Counted from the first letter of the stretch, positions 7,092 through 15,353 are shown. The stretch: 64,000 nt of DNA from CAVVEC01 sp963747105 (GCA_963747105.1 CAVVEC010000009.1:16553-80552), one strand, 5' to 3'. Made by a program: numbers and translations. The notes: generated from the letters alone by a model not told the origin.

Positions 7092-7634
7092 TCAAGCCGC
7101 CTGCGGTCGAACTCTTATCTCCAGAATGTCCGTGTCGTTGATGCGTACCGGCCCTGCCTCCCCGGTAAGGTAGAAACGGAAACTGCTCCAGGGCCACTGT
7201 TCCGGCGAGGACACCAATCCCCGCTTAACCGGATTCCGATGCATGTAGCGTAGTTTCTCGATCCGCTTGCGTTCGGTCCATACATTGAAGTCGTAGAAGC
7301 GCGCTTGCCAGATGCGGTCTGAGCTAGACAGGAGACTGGTCTGTCGGAGCGCGCATCCCGGCGTCAACATGCGTCGAACGAAGCCAAGCTTGAGGGCCTG
7401 CATGACGGCGGATAGGCTATCCCGCCGAATTTCGCTGAGGAGCAAATGGACATGTTCCGGCATGACTACGTATCCCAGAACGACGAAGCGATAGCGGCGA
7501 CGCGTCCGCTCCAGGACACTGAGGAACAGGTCGCGCCTCTCGGAGGTGTCGAGCAAGGGCCGACGCTGATGACAACTGGCCGTGATGAAGTGCAAATCGC
7601 CGGAGCCGTAATAGCGCTTGAGATTTCTGGGCAT
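7092..7634 (-). CDS. REP-associated tyrosine transposase (RAYT, IS200-like Y1 family)
   Basis: A 180-residue HUH single-tyrosine transposase. The N-terminus RYYGSGDLHFITASCHQRRP is the RAYT signature; the metal-binding HUH motif is in VMPEHVHLLLSE; the nucleophilic Tyr is in LRYMHRNPVKRGLV; and the WPWSSFRFY motif follows. RAYTs cut and join single-stranded DNA at REP palindromes and are single-copy domesticated transposases without their own terminal ends. The gene is intact, and copies of one palindrome lie on both sides (6976-7056 and 7719-8141), so those are its probable substrate. Confidence 0.92.
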   Translation of the reverse strand: MPRNLKRYYGSGDLHFITASCHQRRPLLDTSERRDLFLSVLERTRRRYRFVVLGYVVMPEHVHLLLSEIRRDSLSAVMQALKLGFVRRMLTPGCALRQTSLLSSSDRIWQARFYDFNVWTERKRIEKLRYMHRNPVKRGLVSSPEQWPWSSFRFYLTGEAGPVRINDTDILEIRVRPQAA

Positions 7635-7718
7635 GAGGGGAAGGGTAGGTCGGATCGTCGTTGTAGGTCGGGGATGGATGAACGGTGCTCACCGGTGGAC
7701 GCGGAAAACTACAGCGCC

Positions 7719-7783
7719 GGGTGCCCCATGTCTCGCCGCCTTCGCCGGGTGCCCATGTCTCGCCGATTTTGCGAGACGTGGGA
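7719..7783. repeat. REP copy B: half unit plus full unit
   Basis: A truncated 5' half (GGGTGCCCCATGTCTCGCC at 7720-7738) is followed directly by a full hairpin CCCATGTCTCGC (7752-7763) with GCGAGACGTGGG (7771-7782). The stem has one G-T pair. The tandem half-plus-full structure suggests strand-transfer or replication slippage at the element. Confidence 0.8.
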
Positions 7784-7798
7784 ATCCATCCCAAGCGC

Positions 7799-7875
7799 AT
7801 GTCATTCCGAATCCGCTCCCAACCTTTTGTCATTCCGAGGAGCGCGAGCGACGAGGAATCTGCAGTTGTCTGACG
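7799..7875. repeat. TGTCATTCCGA-type dispersed repeat (two 5' units)
   Basis: Two copies of the start of the second repeat family (CATGTCATTCCGAATCC near 7799 and TTGTCATTCCGAGGAGCG near 7831), the latter ending GAGGAATCTGCA. It belongs to the same family as elements at 20571, 22054, 32179, 32581, 58093 and 59557. Confidence 0.65.
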
Positions 7876-7893
7876 AATAGCACGAACGTGGCC

Positions 7894-7931
7894 GGGTGCC
7901 CCATGTCTCGCCGCCTTTGCGAGACATGGGA
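7894..7931. repeat. REP copy C
   Basis: A perfect 12-bp stem CCCATGTCTCGC (7900-7911) / GCGAGACATGGG (7919-7930), loop CGCCTTT, preceded by GGGTGC. It has the same orientation as copy A. Apart from repeats B, C, D and the TGTCATTCCGA units, the 545 nt between the RAYT gene and miaB hold no gene I can support. Confidence 0.85.
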
Positions 7932-8102
7932 CAGCACCAACCGCGCTGCAGTCGGGATCGTCAGACGACGCGCAGGCCGAAACTCTCATCTCCAGAGGTG
8001 TCTGGGCCGTTGAAGGACGCGTCCTTCCTCTCGCCGCGACAGGCCGAGTCACTGGTATGGCGCCTTGACAGCCCTCACCGGTGGAGCGCTGCAGACGGAC
8101 AC

Positions 8103-8141
8103 GCCCCACGTCTCGCAAAAGCGGCGAGACGTGGGGCACCC
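8103..8141. repeat. REP copy D (inverted orientation)
   Basis: GCCCCACGTCTCGC (8103-8116) pairs perfectly over 14 bp with GCGAGACGTGGGGC (8124-8137); the AAAAGCG loop and trailing ACCC show that it is in reverse orientation to copies A-C. It lies 40 nt upstream of miaB. Confidence 0.85.
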
Positions 8142-8164
8142 CCTATCCGCCATCCCCCCTGCGT

Positions 8165-8180
8165 TATACTTGACCCAGGA
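8165..8180 (+). promoter_or_regulatory. -10 box at the start of miaB
   Basis: TATACT (8165-8170) ends 9 nt before the ATG, so transcription would begin 2-3 nt before or at the start codon, giving a nearly leaderless mRNA. No ribosome site precedes the ATG. Confidence 0.4.
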
Positions 8181-9528
8181 TGGCGGACGGCTCCGACAAG
8201 ACGTTTTACCTCGAAACCTTTGGTTGCCAGATGAATGTGCATGACTCGGAAAAGGTCGTCGGCACGCTCGTTTCCGAGGGATACCGCCAGGTTCCGACCG
8301 TCGAGGAAGCCGGGCTGATCCTCTACAACACCTGCTCCATCCGCGACAAAGCCGAGCAGAAAGTCTTTCACCGGCTCGCCGACTACAAGAAGCTTCAGGC
8401 CCAGGGCAAGAAATTCGGCGTGCTGGGCTGCGTGGCGCAGCAGGAAGGCGAAAAGATTTTCGAGCGCGCGCCGCATGTTTCGCTGGTATGCGGATCGGCG
8501 TCGTATCGCAATCTGCCGCAGATGCTGATCCAAATCGAAGAGGTGCAAATCGAGGCAGGGAAGCCGTTGCGCGTCACCGGACTCGACGACCGCGAAACTG
8601 ACGAATGCTTCGAAACCGAATTCACCGCCCGCACCAATCCGCATCGCGGTTACATCACCATCATTGAAGGCTGCGACAAGTTCTGCGCTTACTGCGTCGT
8701 GCCCTTTACCCGCGGCAAAGAGCGCAGCCGGACCTCGGAGTCGGTGCTGGCCGAAGCCCGCCAGATGGCCGATCTGGGCTATACCGAAATCCAGTTGCTC
8801 GGCCAGAACGTGAATTCCTACAAAGATCCGGCAGGGAAGCAAGACCTTCGCCGAATTGCTGGCGGCGGTCGGCGAGGTTCCGGGCATCAGGCGGGTGCGG
8901 TTTACCACTTCGCATCCCAGAGATTTTGGCCGTGACATTATCGACGCCATCGACGCCGTTCCCACGCTCTGCGACCACGTCCATCTGCCGGTGCAGAGCG
9001 GCTCCACCCGCGTGCTGGATGCCATGCAGCGGCTTTACACCCGCGAGCAATATCTGGAACGCATCGCATGGATAAAGGCGGCGCAGCGGGAGATCAGCAT
9101 TACCAGCGACATCATCGTCGGGTTTCCGGGCGAGACCGAGGCCGACTTCGAGGAAACTTTGTCGCTGCTCGACGAAGTCGAATACGATAGCATCTTCGGG
9201 TTCAAGTATTCGCCCCGGCCCAACACTCCGTCGCTGACGCCTGGAGGACGCCATCCCCGACGAGGAGAAAGCCCGCCGCCTGGCGGTGCTGAACGAGAAG
9301 CAGCGCGAGATCCAAAGCAGGCGCAATCGAAAGCATCTGGGGAAGATTGTTGAAGTAATGGTTGAAGGGAAGAACGAAGCCCGCGCCCAGTGGATCGGCC
9401 GGACCTCCCAGAATAAGGTCTTGAATTTCACGGCTCCGGCAGGCGCGGTGCCGAGTGTCGGCGGCTACGTAACGGTGGTTACTACCGGCTGTTTTCCCAA
9501 CAGCCTTCTGGGCGAAATGGTGGTATAA
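8180..9528 (+). CDS. miaB: tRNA-2-methylthio-N6-dimethylallyladenosine synthase MiaB (frame broken twice)
   Basis: MiaB is a radical-SAM methylthiotransferase that modifies A37 of tRNAs reading UNN codons. The N-terminal cluster cysteines (FGCQMN, NTCSIR, LGCVAQ), the radical-SAM CxxxCxxC in CDKFCAYCVVPF, the SHPRDF and LPVQSGS motifs and a C-terminal TRAM domain ending GCFPNSLLGEMVV are all present, but in three reading frames. One extra base near 8840 (between the two Lys codons of DPAGKKTFAELL) and one near 9240 (SLT-LEDAIPDEEK) shift the frame by +1 each. Everything outside these two points is conserved, so sequence error is more likely than loss of the gene. Confidence 0.9.
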
Positions 9529-9556
9529 AGCACAGTTGCAATTTCGGGAGATCACG

Positions 9557-10100
9557 ATGGAAGTCGAAATGAAAATCCGCGGACTGATGATGGATCCCGT
9601 CACGAATATGCCGATCGTGATCCTGAAGGATGCGGGCAGCGACACCGTGCTGCCGATCTGGGTGGGGATTTACGAGGCCAATGCGATCGCGCTGGAGATT
9701 GAGAAGGTCAGCACGCCGCGGCCCGATGACCCATGACCTGATCAAGAATGTTCTGGTGGGGCTGGATGCGCAGGTGCATAAGGTGGTGGTGACCGAACTG
9801 CGGGAAGATACGTTTTATGCGGTGATCTGGCTGGAGCGCGAGGGGCAGATTATCAGCATCGATTCGCGGCCGTCGGATGCGCTGGCCCTGGCGTTGCGCG
9901 TGGATTGCCCGATCTTTGTGGAAGATGAGGTTCTGAAGAATTCCAAGCTGGCGGCTACCGCTTCCGACCGCGTCACCAGCGAAGAGCTGCGCAAGTGGCT
10001 GGAAGGCCTGAACGACGAGGATCTGGGGCGATATAAGATGTACGGAATTTGTAATTTGGTAATTGACAACCTGCAATTTGAAGCCCGCGGGCGCCGATAG
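9557..10100 (+). CDS. Bifunctional nuclease family protein (BFN/DUF151), frame broken once
   Basis: The BFN domain is recognisable from MEVEMKIRGLMMDP through VLPIWVGIYEANAIALEIE, then in the next frame MTHDLIKNVL, SIDSRPSDALALALR and PIFVEDEVL. Members have been linked to DNase/RNase activity, but the role in most bacteria is unclear. One extra base near 9722-9725 (STPRP-MTHDL) shifts the frame. The start ATG at 9557 follows GGGAG by 6 nt, and 29 nt separate it from miaB, so the two may be co-transcribed. The last 20 residues are encoded by an AT-rich TTTGGTAATTG-like repeat and are probably not conserved. Confidence 0.88.
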
Positions 10101-10156
10101 TTTTCGCGGATGAAGATCACCAAATTGCCGATCACTCAATTTATCAATCTTCATGG

Positions 10157-10465
10157 ATGCCGGCCGAACAACTGCAGCAAATCTACCTGGCGGGATTCGA
10201 ACTCAAGACCTTTGACCGTTTTCCCAAATGCGTGGGAGTGGTGCGGGACGACTGCATCGCGCTGCTGGTGCCCTCGCCCGACGGCTTGCAGATGCTCGGG
10301 ACGCCCGGCTGGCAAATTGGGGAAGTCATGGGCGTTCTGACCGAAGTCGGCGGGCGGCAGGTGTTCCAGGCCAAGCAGGAAATCGTCGAAGCCACGCCGG
10401 AAAGGCTGGAGGCGCTGGACGGCTTCCGACGCGACCTGAAGGAGCTGATCGGAAGGGAATTGTAA
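10157..10465 (+). CDS. Small conserved-looking hypothetical protein
   Basis: A 102-residue soluble protein without signal peptide or membrane segment: LAGFELKTFDRFPKCVGVVR followed by a short beta-rich middle and a helical C-terminus (LEALDGFRRDLKELIGREL). I do not recognise the family. Codon use and composition look coding, and it follows the BFN gene by 56 nt, so it may be the last gene of the miaB-BFN unit. The start is uncertain: ATG at 10157 has no clear ribosome site. Confidence 0.6.
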   Translation: MPAEQLQQIYLAGFELKTFDRFPKCVGVVRDDCIALLVPSPDGLQMLGTPGWQIGEVMGVLTEVGGRQVFQAKQEIVEATPERLEALDGFRRDLKELIGREL

Positions 10466-10583
10466 GTCGTTCCCAAAGAGTAAGGGGACGGCGCGCGGAA
10501 GGCTACCGGCGGATTCAAAGTCGTGGGTTCACTCAAGACTTGTGGCCGCCCTGCCGATAACTCAGGGGTGCGAGGGATTTTCC

Positions 10584-11528
10584 ATGCTATCTCTCGATAA
10601 AACCATCAAACCGGCGACTCGCCAGCAGTTGTTGTTCAGCCAGGAATTGCTGACAGATTCCGATTATCGGAATTCCACTGCCGAGGAGCTGCATCGGTTG
10701 GCGCATGACGTCATCCTCTCCGATGATGCCGCCGAACTCGCCGTGGCCGCCATCTGCAACCAGTTCGGCTGGGCCGCGCACACTCGCCGGCCCTCGGTAA
10801 CGGATTACTTTGGGTGGCTCGGTCAACGGTCGGGTTCCGTCGGCTCGGTTCCGGGAGTGGATTACCTCACCGAGTTGCATAAAACGCGCATGAATTTACA
10901 GCACCGGTTCGTCCTCCCGGATCCCAAGCGATGGGGAGGAGTGAAGGAGGCCACTCTGGGATTTATCGGCACATGGTGCGGAAAATATCTGCATGCCCAT
11001 TTCAGAAAGCCGGACCTGAAGGAGCCTGCGCCAAAGCCGAGAGCTCAGACGGATGGGGCAACGACGTTGCAGGAGCGGAACAGGAGTGCTCACAGCCAGC
11101 CGGTGTTGTCGGGCGGCGAAGTCGAAGACGTCCAATCCGCTGTCGAAGAATGCAAGTTGCCCGCGCCGGACGACCGCCGTCGCAACGCTCGCTACGATTG
11201 CGAGGGCACCGGACAGACCCGCATTGCAGGCATCTGGAAACCGGTTGAAGTTCGAGTGCTGAACCTGAGCTTAGGAGGGTGCTACGTTGAGACCGACTGG
11301 CCCTCCGACGTCGGCACCCGATTGGAAGTGTTGCTGCGCGTGAATGGCTTGCCGTTCCGCTCCATGGGAGTGGTAAGAGCAGTCTACGGATCGTCGGGAG
11401 TAGGCGTTGAATTTATCGGGATGAGCGCTGTCCGGCAGCGGCAATTGCGGGACCTTCTGGTGGAATTAGAAGAACGCAGCGTAAAGGAGGAAGCCGGCAA
11501 GGGCGGGCCCGGGATGGGCGGGAGTTGA
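10584..11528 (+). CDS. PilZ-domain protein
   Basis: The C-terminal third is a PilZ domain: DDRRRNARYDCEG supplies the RxxxR switch, NLSLGGCYVET the (D/N)xSxxG motif, and GVVRAVYGSSGVGVEFIGM the last strands. PilZ binds cyclic di-GMP. The N-terminal ~170 residues are helical (TAEELHRLAHDVILSDDAAELAVAAIC) and unlike any domain I can name. I chose ATG 10584, preceded by GAGGG at a 7-nt spacing, over an upstream in-frame ATG at 10542. No membrane segment is visible, so it is probably a cytoplasmic c-di-GMP effector. Confidence 0.82.
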   Translation: MLSLDKTIKPATRQQLLFSQELLTDSDYRNSTAEELHRLAHDVILSDDAAELAVAAICNQFGWAAHTRRPSVTDYFGWLGQRSGSVGSVPGVDYLTELHKTRMNLQHRFVLPDPKRWGGVKEATLGFIGTWCGKYLHAHFRKPDLKEPAPKPRAQTDGATTLQERNRSAHSQPVLSGGEVEDVQSAVEECKLPAPDDRRRNARYDCEGTGQTRIAGIWKPVEVRVLNLSLGGCYVETDWPSDVGTRLEVLLRVNGLPFRSMGVVRAVYGSSGVGVEFIGMSAVRQRQLRDLLVELEERSVKEEAGKGGPGMGGS

Positions 11529-11643
11529 GGCGTGGAGACCGGTTTGGCGCAGTTTACATAATACCTGTTATCGGACATTATTCAGCACCGCATAAACACT
11601 TTCGACACCGACGGCAGAGTCAGGAGGTCCTTCGCTGGGAGCC

Positions 11644-11681
11644 GGGTGCCCCATGTTTCGCGGTCTTTGCGAAACGTGGGC
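11644..11681. repeat. REP copy E (stem with compensatory change)
   Basis: CCCATGTTTCGC (11650-11661) with GCGAAACGTGGG (11669-11680), loop GGTCTTT, preceded by GGGTGC. Relative to copies A-D, TCTCGC/GCGAGA has become TTTCGC/GCGAAA on both arms, so pairing is kept. Confidence 0.85.
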
Positions 11682-11741
11682 GGGCGTTGGGACGGGGTTT
11701 TCGGGCCACCCATGCGGGGCGTGATCTTTGTTCGATGCCGA

Positions 11742-11761
11742 CCCAGGACTTACGTCCTGGG
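11742..11761. repeat. Short palindrome CCCAGGAC-TTAC-GTCCTGGG
   Basis: A perfect 8-bp stem with a 4-nt loop followed by CTATTGGCTAT. This is a third type of intergenic palindrome. The 673-nt gap 11529-12201 holds only such repeats; the short reading frames across it are accidental. Confidence 0.6.
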
Positions 11762-11875
11762 CTATTGGCTATCGCCCCTCCAGAGCTGGTGCTTCAGGAA
11801 CGCCGCAATCTTGCGTGACCCTTTCAAAGCTGCTCCGGAGGCCTAAGGCAGCGGTTCTTCGCTGGGAGCCGCTCG

Positions 11876-11914
11876 TTCCCACGTCTCGCAAAAGCGGCGA
11901 GACATGGGGCACCC
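11876..11914. repeat. REP copy F (inverted orientation)
   Basis: CCCACGTCTCGC (11878-11889) with GCGAGACATGGG (11897-11908), loop AAAAGCG, followed by GCACCCC. The sequence TTCGCTGGGAGCCG precedes both this copy and copy E, so the two may derive from one larger unit. Confidence 0.85.
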
Positions 11915-11954
11915 CGCTGCCTCAGGATGACAAGTTTGGATGAGGGGGTTCATT

Positions 11955-11993
11955 TCCACGTTTCACGAAAGGCGCGCGAAACATGGGGCACCC
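11955..11993. repeat. REP copy G (diverged, inverted orientation)
   Basis: CCACGTTTC (11956-11964) pairs with GAAACATGG (11978-11986) and is followed by GGCACCC. The stem carries the same T-A version of the middle pair as copy E. It is the most diverged copy. Confidence 0.75.
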
Positions 11994-12201
11994 GGCGAAC
12001 CACTCCGCTTCCTGATGACAATGGCAAATTGCACCATTGTCAGCGGGCTGCGTGCGTACAAGAGTCTTTACGCAGTTGTGTCGGATAGAGCCCTCGGATG
12101 TTACGGGTAGCCTGGAAGACACTTAGCCTCAAGGTTCTTCCGGGCCTCCTTTTCTTTCCCTTCGTCATCTACGCTTAGAAAAGAGGCTCACACAAAACAT
12201 C

Positions 12202-12918
12202 ATGAAAGTGAATAGTCTGACGATCATCGCGCTCTATTCGTGCCTTTTGCCGGCTTCGTTGTCCTCTTTTGCGCAATCGGCTAACACTGCGCCAGCAGCA
12301 ACTGCCCAGGACCAGAAGACCACACCGGCGGCACAGGATCAGACAACCCAGGACAAGACCAGACAGGAGAAGACGCCGGCACCGGCGGAGAATCTACCCA
12401 ATGCTCCTTCCAGCACCGCAGCCGCGCCTTCCCTGACAGATCTGGGATTTCCCCCGGAGGCGACCCAGGGAAATGCAAAGATTCAGGCGTTGCTCGACAA
12501 GCGGACACACATGCTCAAGATTCATCAGCGGCTGGGCTTGATTACGACCATTCCTCTGGTGGCGGCGATCTTCTCATCTGCGGGCGCCGGTGGCCACAAC
12601 AGCAGCTCGACGGGCCGCGACGTGCACCTTGCGTTGGGGGCAGTGGCGGGCGACCTGTATTGCATCACCGCTTATTATGCGATCCGTGCGCCCAAGCCGC
12701 CGGGCACGGTGACCCGCGGGCCGATCAAGTTCCACAAAGCGATGGCCTGGATTCATGGGCCAGGCATGATTCTGACTCCAATCCTGGGAGCGATGGCCTA
12801 TTCCCAGAAGAGCAACGGTGAGAAGGTGCATGGGATTGCGTCGGCGCACATGCCGGTGGCGATCGTGACGGCGGGGGCGTTTGGGGCCGCTCTGCTGTCG
12901 GTTTCTTTTAAGTTCTAG
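12202..12918 (+). CDS. Secreted/membrane b561-like protein paired with YceI
   Basis: A signal peptide (residues 1-24, ending SSFAQ) is followed by a Q/T/A/P-rich linker to about residue 85, then four hydrophobic segments. Each segment holds or borders a histidine (KIHQRLGLITTIP, RDVHLALGAVAG, FHKAMAWIHGPGM, ASAHMPVAIVTAG), the pattern of four-helix b-type cytochromes. The next gene, 8 nt downstream, encodes a YceI protein, a partner often found next to b561 proteins. Haem binding is an inference; I cannot assign a named family with certainty. Confidence 0.65.
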   Translation: MKVNSLTIIALYSCLLPASLSSFAQSANTAPAATAQDQKTTPAAQDQTTQDKTRQEKTPAPAENLPNAPSSTAAAPSLTDLGFPPEATQGNAKIQALLDKRTHMLKIHQRLGLITTIPLVAAIFSSAGAGGHNSSSTGRDVHLALGAVAGDLYCITAYYAIRAPKPPGTVTRGPIKFHKAMAWIHGPGMILTPILGAMAYSQKSNGEKVHGIASAHMPVAIVTAGAFGAALLSVSFKF

Positions 12919-12926
12919 GAGCACTG

Positions 12927-13463
12927 ATGAAGAAAATCCTGATCGCCCTCGTGCTTCTGGCGACTCTTGCGTTTGCCGGAACGGATGGCCAATGGGTGCT
13001 GGAACAATGCACTCTCACCTATCATGCCGCGCACCCGCTGCACGAGAGCGAAGGTGTGAGCCACGCGGCCCGAGGCAAGGGCGTTTGCCACGCAGGAGAG
13101 TGCGATTTCCTGATCGCGGTGCCGGTGAAGTCGTTTGACTCAGGGGACAGCAATCGCGATCTGCACATGCTGCAAGTGACGCGCGGGGCGCAGTTTCCCA
13201 TGGTCATGGTGCGAACCCGAATCCCCGAATCCGAACTCACATCAGCAACGATCCATCTTGATCTGGAAATCGAGTTCGCGGGTCAGACCGCCCACTACAA
13301 GGAGGTTCCCTTCCACTTGGTGACCCAAGGCAACCAGACTCGAATGTCAGGAACGATTCCAGCCACGTTGCCGGATTTCAAAATCGAGCCGCCGTCGCTC
13401 TTAACGATCCCCATCAAGAATGACATCCCGGTGCGGGTGGAGATGACCTGGCATCCCCTGTGA
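12927..13463 (+). CDS. YceI family periplasmic protein
   Basis: A signal peptide (MKKILIALVLLATLAFAG) precedes a YceI-like barrel of about 160 residues: WVLEQCTLTYHAAHPLHE is the first strand, FLIAVPVKSFDSGDSNRDLHM the central helix region with the D-x-x-R-D pattern, and FKIEPPSLLTIPIKNDIPVRVEM the last strands. It probably binds a hydrophobic ligand in the periplasm. It is translated from its own ribosome site (AGGAGCACTG) 8 nt after the b561-like gene, so the two form an operon. Confidence 0.85.
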   Translation: MKKILIALVLLATLAFAGTDGQWVLEQCTLTYHAAHPLHESEGVSHAARGKGVCHAGECDFLIAVPVKSFDSGDSNRDLHMLQVTRGAQFPMVMVRTRIPESELTSATIHLDLEIEFAGQTAHYKEVPFHLVTQGNQTRMSGTIPATLPDFKIEPPSLLTIPIKNDIPVRVEMTWHPL

Positions 13464-13493
13464 ACAGAGGGCGGATCTCCGCGCTGCAAGTTC

Positions 13494-14426
13494 TTATTTA
13501 GCGGTGCGACTCGCCAGTTGTGGCGCAGGGTCTGCTGCCAGCACGATCTTGGGGTGGAACAGGGTTCCGGCGATGCGGGTGGCAATGGCGATCAGTTCCC
13601 TCTGCCCGTAAAAGACCTTCACCTGCCGCGCGCGGGAGAGTTCGGGAAGGTTGACGGCGCGGCCGGTGCGGATCATCGCGGCGGTTTCGTCGGTGGTGGT
13701 CACGCTGGGAAACTGAGGTAGGATTTCGCGGGGATGGACGAACACATTGTCGATCCTGCCATCTTGCACGGCTTGTTCCAGATCCTCAAGAGTATGGGCG
13801 TCGGCCAGTTGGAATTCGGCAACTGCCGTGCGGCGCAAGGATTCGAGGTGAGCGCCGCATCCCATGTGTTGACCCATGTCGTGGGCCACGGAGCGCATGT
13901 AGGTTCCGGACGCGACCCGGGCGCGAAAACTGGCGCGGTTTTTATTTGCGCTGTCCGCGCTGTCCACGCTTAGAATCTCAAATTCTTTGACCTCGACTTG
14001 TACCGGCTTGAGCGGCACGTCTTTGCGTTGGCGGGCGAGCTTATAGGCAGGGACGCCCTGAATCTTCTTGGCGGAAAACGGCGGCGGCATCTGCTCGATC
14101 ACGCCCTCAAAGCGGCGGGCGAGTTCGCGCACCTCTTCAAGTGATACGTGAACTGTCTGGGCCGGGCTGCTGGGCTCGCCCTGCGCATCATAGGTATCGG
14201 TGGCAAAGCCAAAGCGGATCACGCCCTCATAGGCTTTCTCCGAAGACACATAGAACTGGGCCAACCGGGTGAGGTTGCCGACCAGGAGCGGCAGGACGCC
14301 GGTCGCCAGGGGGTCGAGGGTGCCCAGGTGACCGACTGAGCGCTCGTGCAGGATGCGGCGCACTCGGTTGACCACGTCGTGGGAAGTCAGGCCGGCAGGC
14401 TTGTCGATGATGAGAACGCCGTTCAT
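13494..14426 (-). CDS. truB: tRNA pseudouridine(55) synthase TruB
   Basis: TruB makes pseudouridine 55 in the T-loop of tRNAs. The N-terminus MNGVLIIDKPAGLTSHDVV, the catalytic Asp38 in GHLGTLDPLATGVLP, AYEGVIRFG, the RVASGTYMRSVAHDMG segment and the LRRTAVAEF strand are all typical, and a C-terminal PUA-like part follows. The length of 310 residues is normal. It is convergent with the YceI gene. TruB often sits near rbfA or infB; that context is absent here. Confidence 0.97.
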   Translation of the reverse strand: MNGVLIIDKPAGLTSHDVVNRVRRILHERSVGHLGTLDPLATGVLPLLVGNLTRLAQFYVSSEKAYEGVIRFGFATDTYDAQGEPSSPAQTVHVSLEEVRELARRFEGVIEQMPPPFSAKKIQGVPAYKLARQRKDVPLKPVQVEVKEFEILSVDSADSANKNRASFRARVASGTYMRSVAHDMGQHMGCGAHLESLRRTAVAEFQLADAHTLEDLEQAVQDGRIDNVFVHPREILPQFPSVTTTDETAAMIRTGRAVNLPELSRARQVKVFYGQRELIAIATRIAGTLFHPKIVLAADPAPQLASRTAK

Positions 14427-14562
14427 GGATATTTGGTAATTTGTAGTTGGGTAATTTGTAATTGAGTAACGTGCGAGGCATCCTTCATGCGATACTCGCC
14501 GCTCTTTTAGAAATTAGCAAATTGTCAATTACAAATCACCAAATTGCAAATCACTGAATCTC
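14427..14562. repeat. AT-rich degenerate repeats between truB and the rhomboid gene
   Basis: TTTGGTAATTTGTAGTTGGG and its inverted relatives (GCAAATTGTCAATTACAAATC, ACCAAATTGCAAATC) fill the divergent gap on both sides of 14480-14510. Similar words occur at 10042-10080 and 10117-10146. They look like a dispersed low-complexity repeat and may hide the promoters of both genes. Confidence 0.55.
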
Positions 14563-14572
14563 GTAATCCCTT

Positions 14573-15280
14573 ATGATTCCTATCCGCGACGACACGCCCC
14601 GGTTCAGCACGCCGTATGTCACATACTTCATTATCGCGCTGAATACGCTGGTGTTCCTGTTTGAATTGTCGGTAGGAGGGGAGGGTCATCGGGCGCTGAA
14701 CAGCTTGATGTATCAGTTTGGCGTGGTGCCGATGCGCTTTGAGCGGGCGCTGGCGGGGTCGGGTCACTATTCTTTACCCGGCCTGTTACTTACTATCCTG
14801 ACCTCGATGTTTCTGCACGCCTCATGGCTGCACATTATCGGCAATATGTGGGTGCTGTGGATTTTCGGCGACAACATTGAAGATTATCTCGGCCACTTCC
14901 CGTACCTGCTGTTTTATCTGGTGAGCGGATTCGCCGCCATGTTCACGCACATTCTGCTGAATGCGGGGTCCAACGTGCCCAGCGTGGGGGCGAGCGGGGC
15001 AATTGCCGGAGTGATGGGCGGATATTTTGTGTTGTATCCCAGGGCCCGTGTGATGACGTGGTTTCCTCCTATATTTTTCTTCCATCTGCCCGCTTGGTTG
15101 GTTCTGGGATATTGGTTCTTTATGCAATTCTTGAGCGGAGCCGCGACTTCGATCGCGGAAACCAGCCAGACCAGCGGCGGGGTTGCGTTCTGGGCACACG
15201 TGGGGGGCTTCGTTGCGGGCATTGTGCTGATTAAGGTCATGCCGGAGCGGCCGCGGCGGTATCGGTATGCGTCGTGGTAG
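14573..15280 (+). CDS. Rhomboid-family intramembrane serine protease
   Basis: A 235-residue membrane protein with six or seven hydrophobic helices. The active-site Ser141 is in GASGAIAG and the catalytic His209 in FWAHVGGFVAG; the HASWLHIIGNMWVLWIFGDNIE segment is the L1 loop and second helix signature. Rhomboids cleave single-pass membrane proteins within the bilayer. The N-terminus IPIRDDTPRFSTPYVTYF is typical of this bacterial branch. The substrate is unknown. Confidence 0.93.
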   Translation: MIPIRDDTPRFSTPYVTYFIIALNTLVFLFELSVGGEGHRALNSLMYQFGVVPMRFERALAGSGHYSLPGLLLTILTSMFLHASWLHIIGNMWVLWIFGDNIEDYLGHFPYLLFYLVSGFAAMFTHILLNAGSNVPSVGASGAIAGVMGGYFVLYPRARVMTWFPPIFFFHLPAWLVLGYWFFMQFLSGAATSIAETSQTSGGVAFWAHVGGFVAGIVLIKVMPERPRRYRYASW

Positions 15281-15340
15281 GCGTCGGCTCGCACGGGCGA
15301 GAGGGTCGCGCCTACACCGTATCCGCAGGCGGGAAGCCGC

Positions 15341-15353
15341 TATAATCGTTGGG
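15341..15353 (+). promoter_or_regulatory. TATAAT box abutting the ribA start
   Basis: A consensus TATAAT (15341-15346) is followed by 6 nt and the GTG start codon, so the expected transcription start coincides with the first base of the gene. There is no ribosome site. The transcript is predicted to be leaderless. Confidence 0.45.

Noticed and set aside
8835..9245. Programmed ribosomal frameshifting in miaB
   Set aside because: Two +1 breaks in different contexts, no slippery heptamer and no conserved stimulator; similar breaks in 14 other genes argue for sequence error.
11525..11846. Small genes in the repeat-rich gap after the PilZ gene
   Set aside because: All short frames here are translations of the hairpin repeats.
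7025..11987. CRISPR array
   Set aside because: The seven repeats are self-complementary, in both orientations, at irregular distances, with no uniform spacers and no cas genes.
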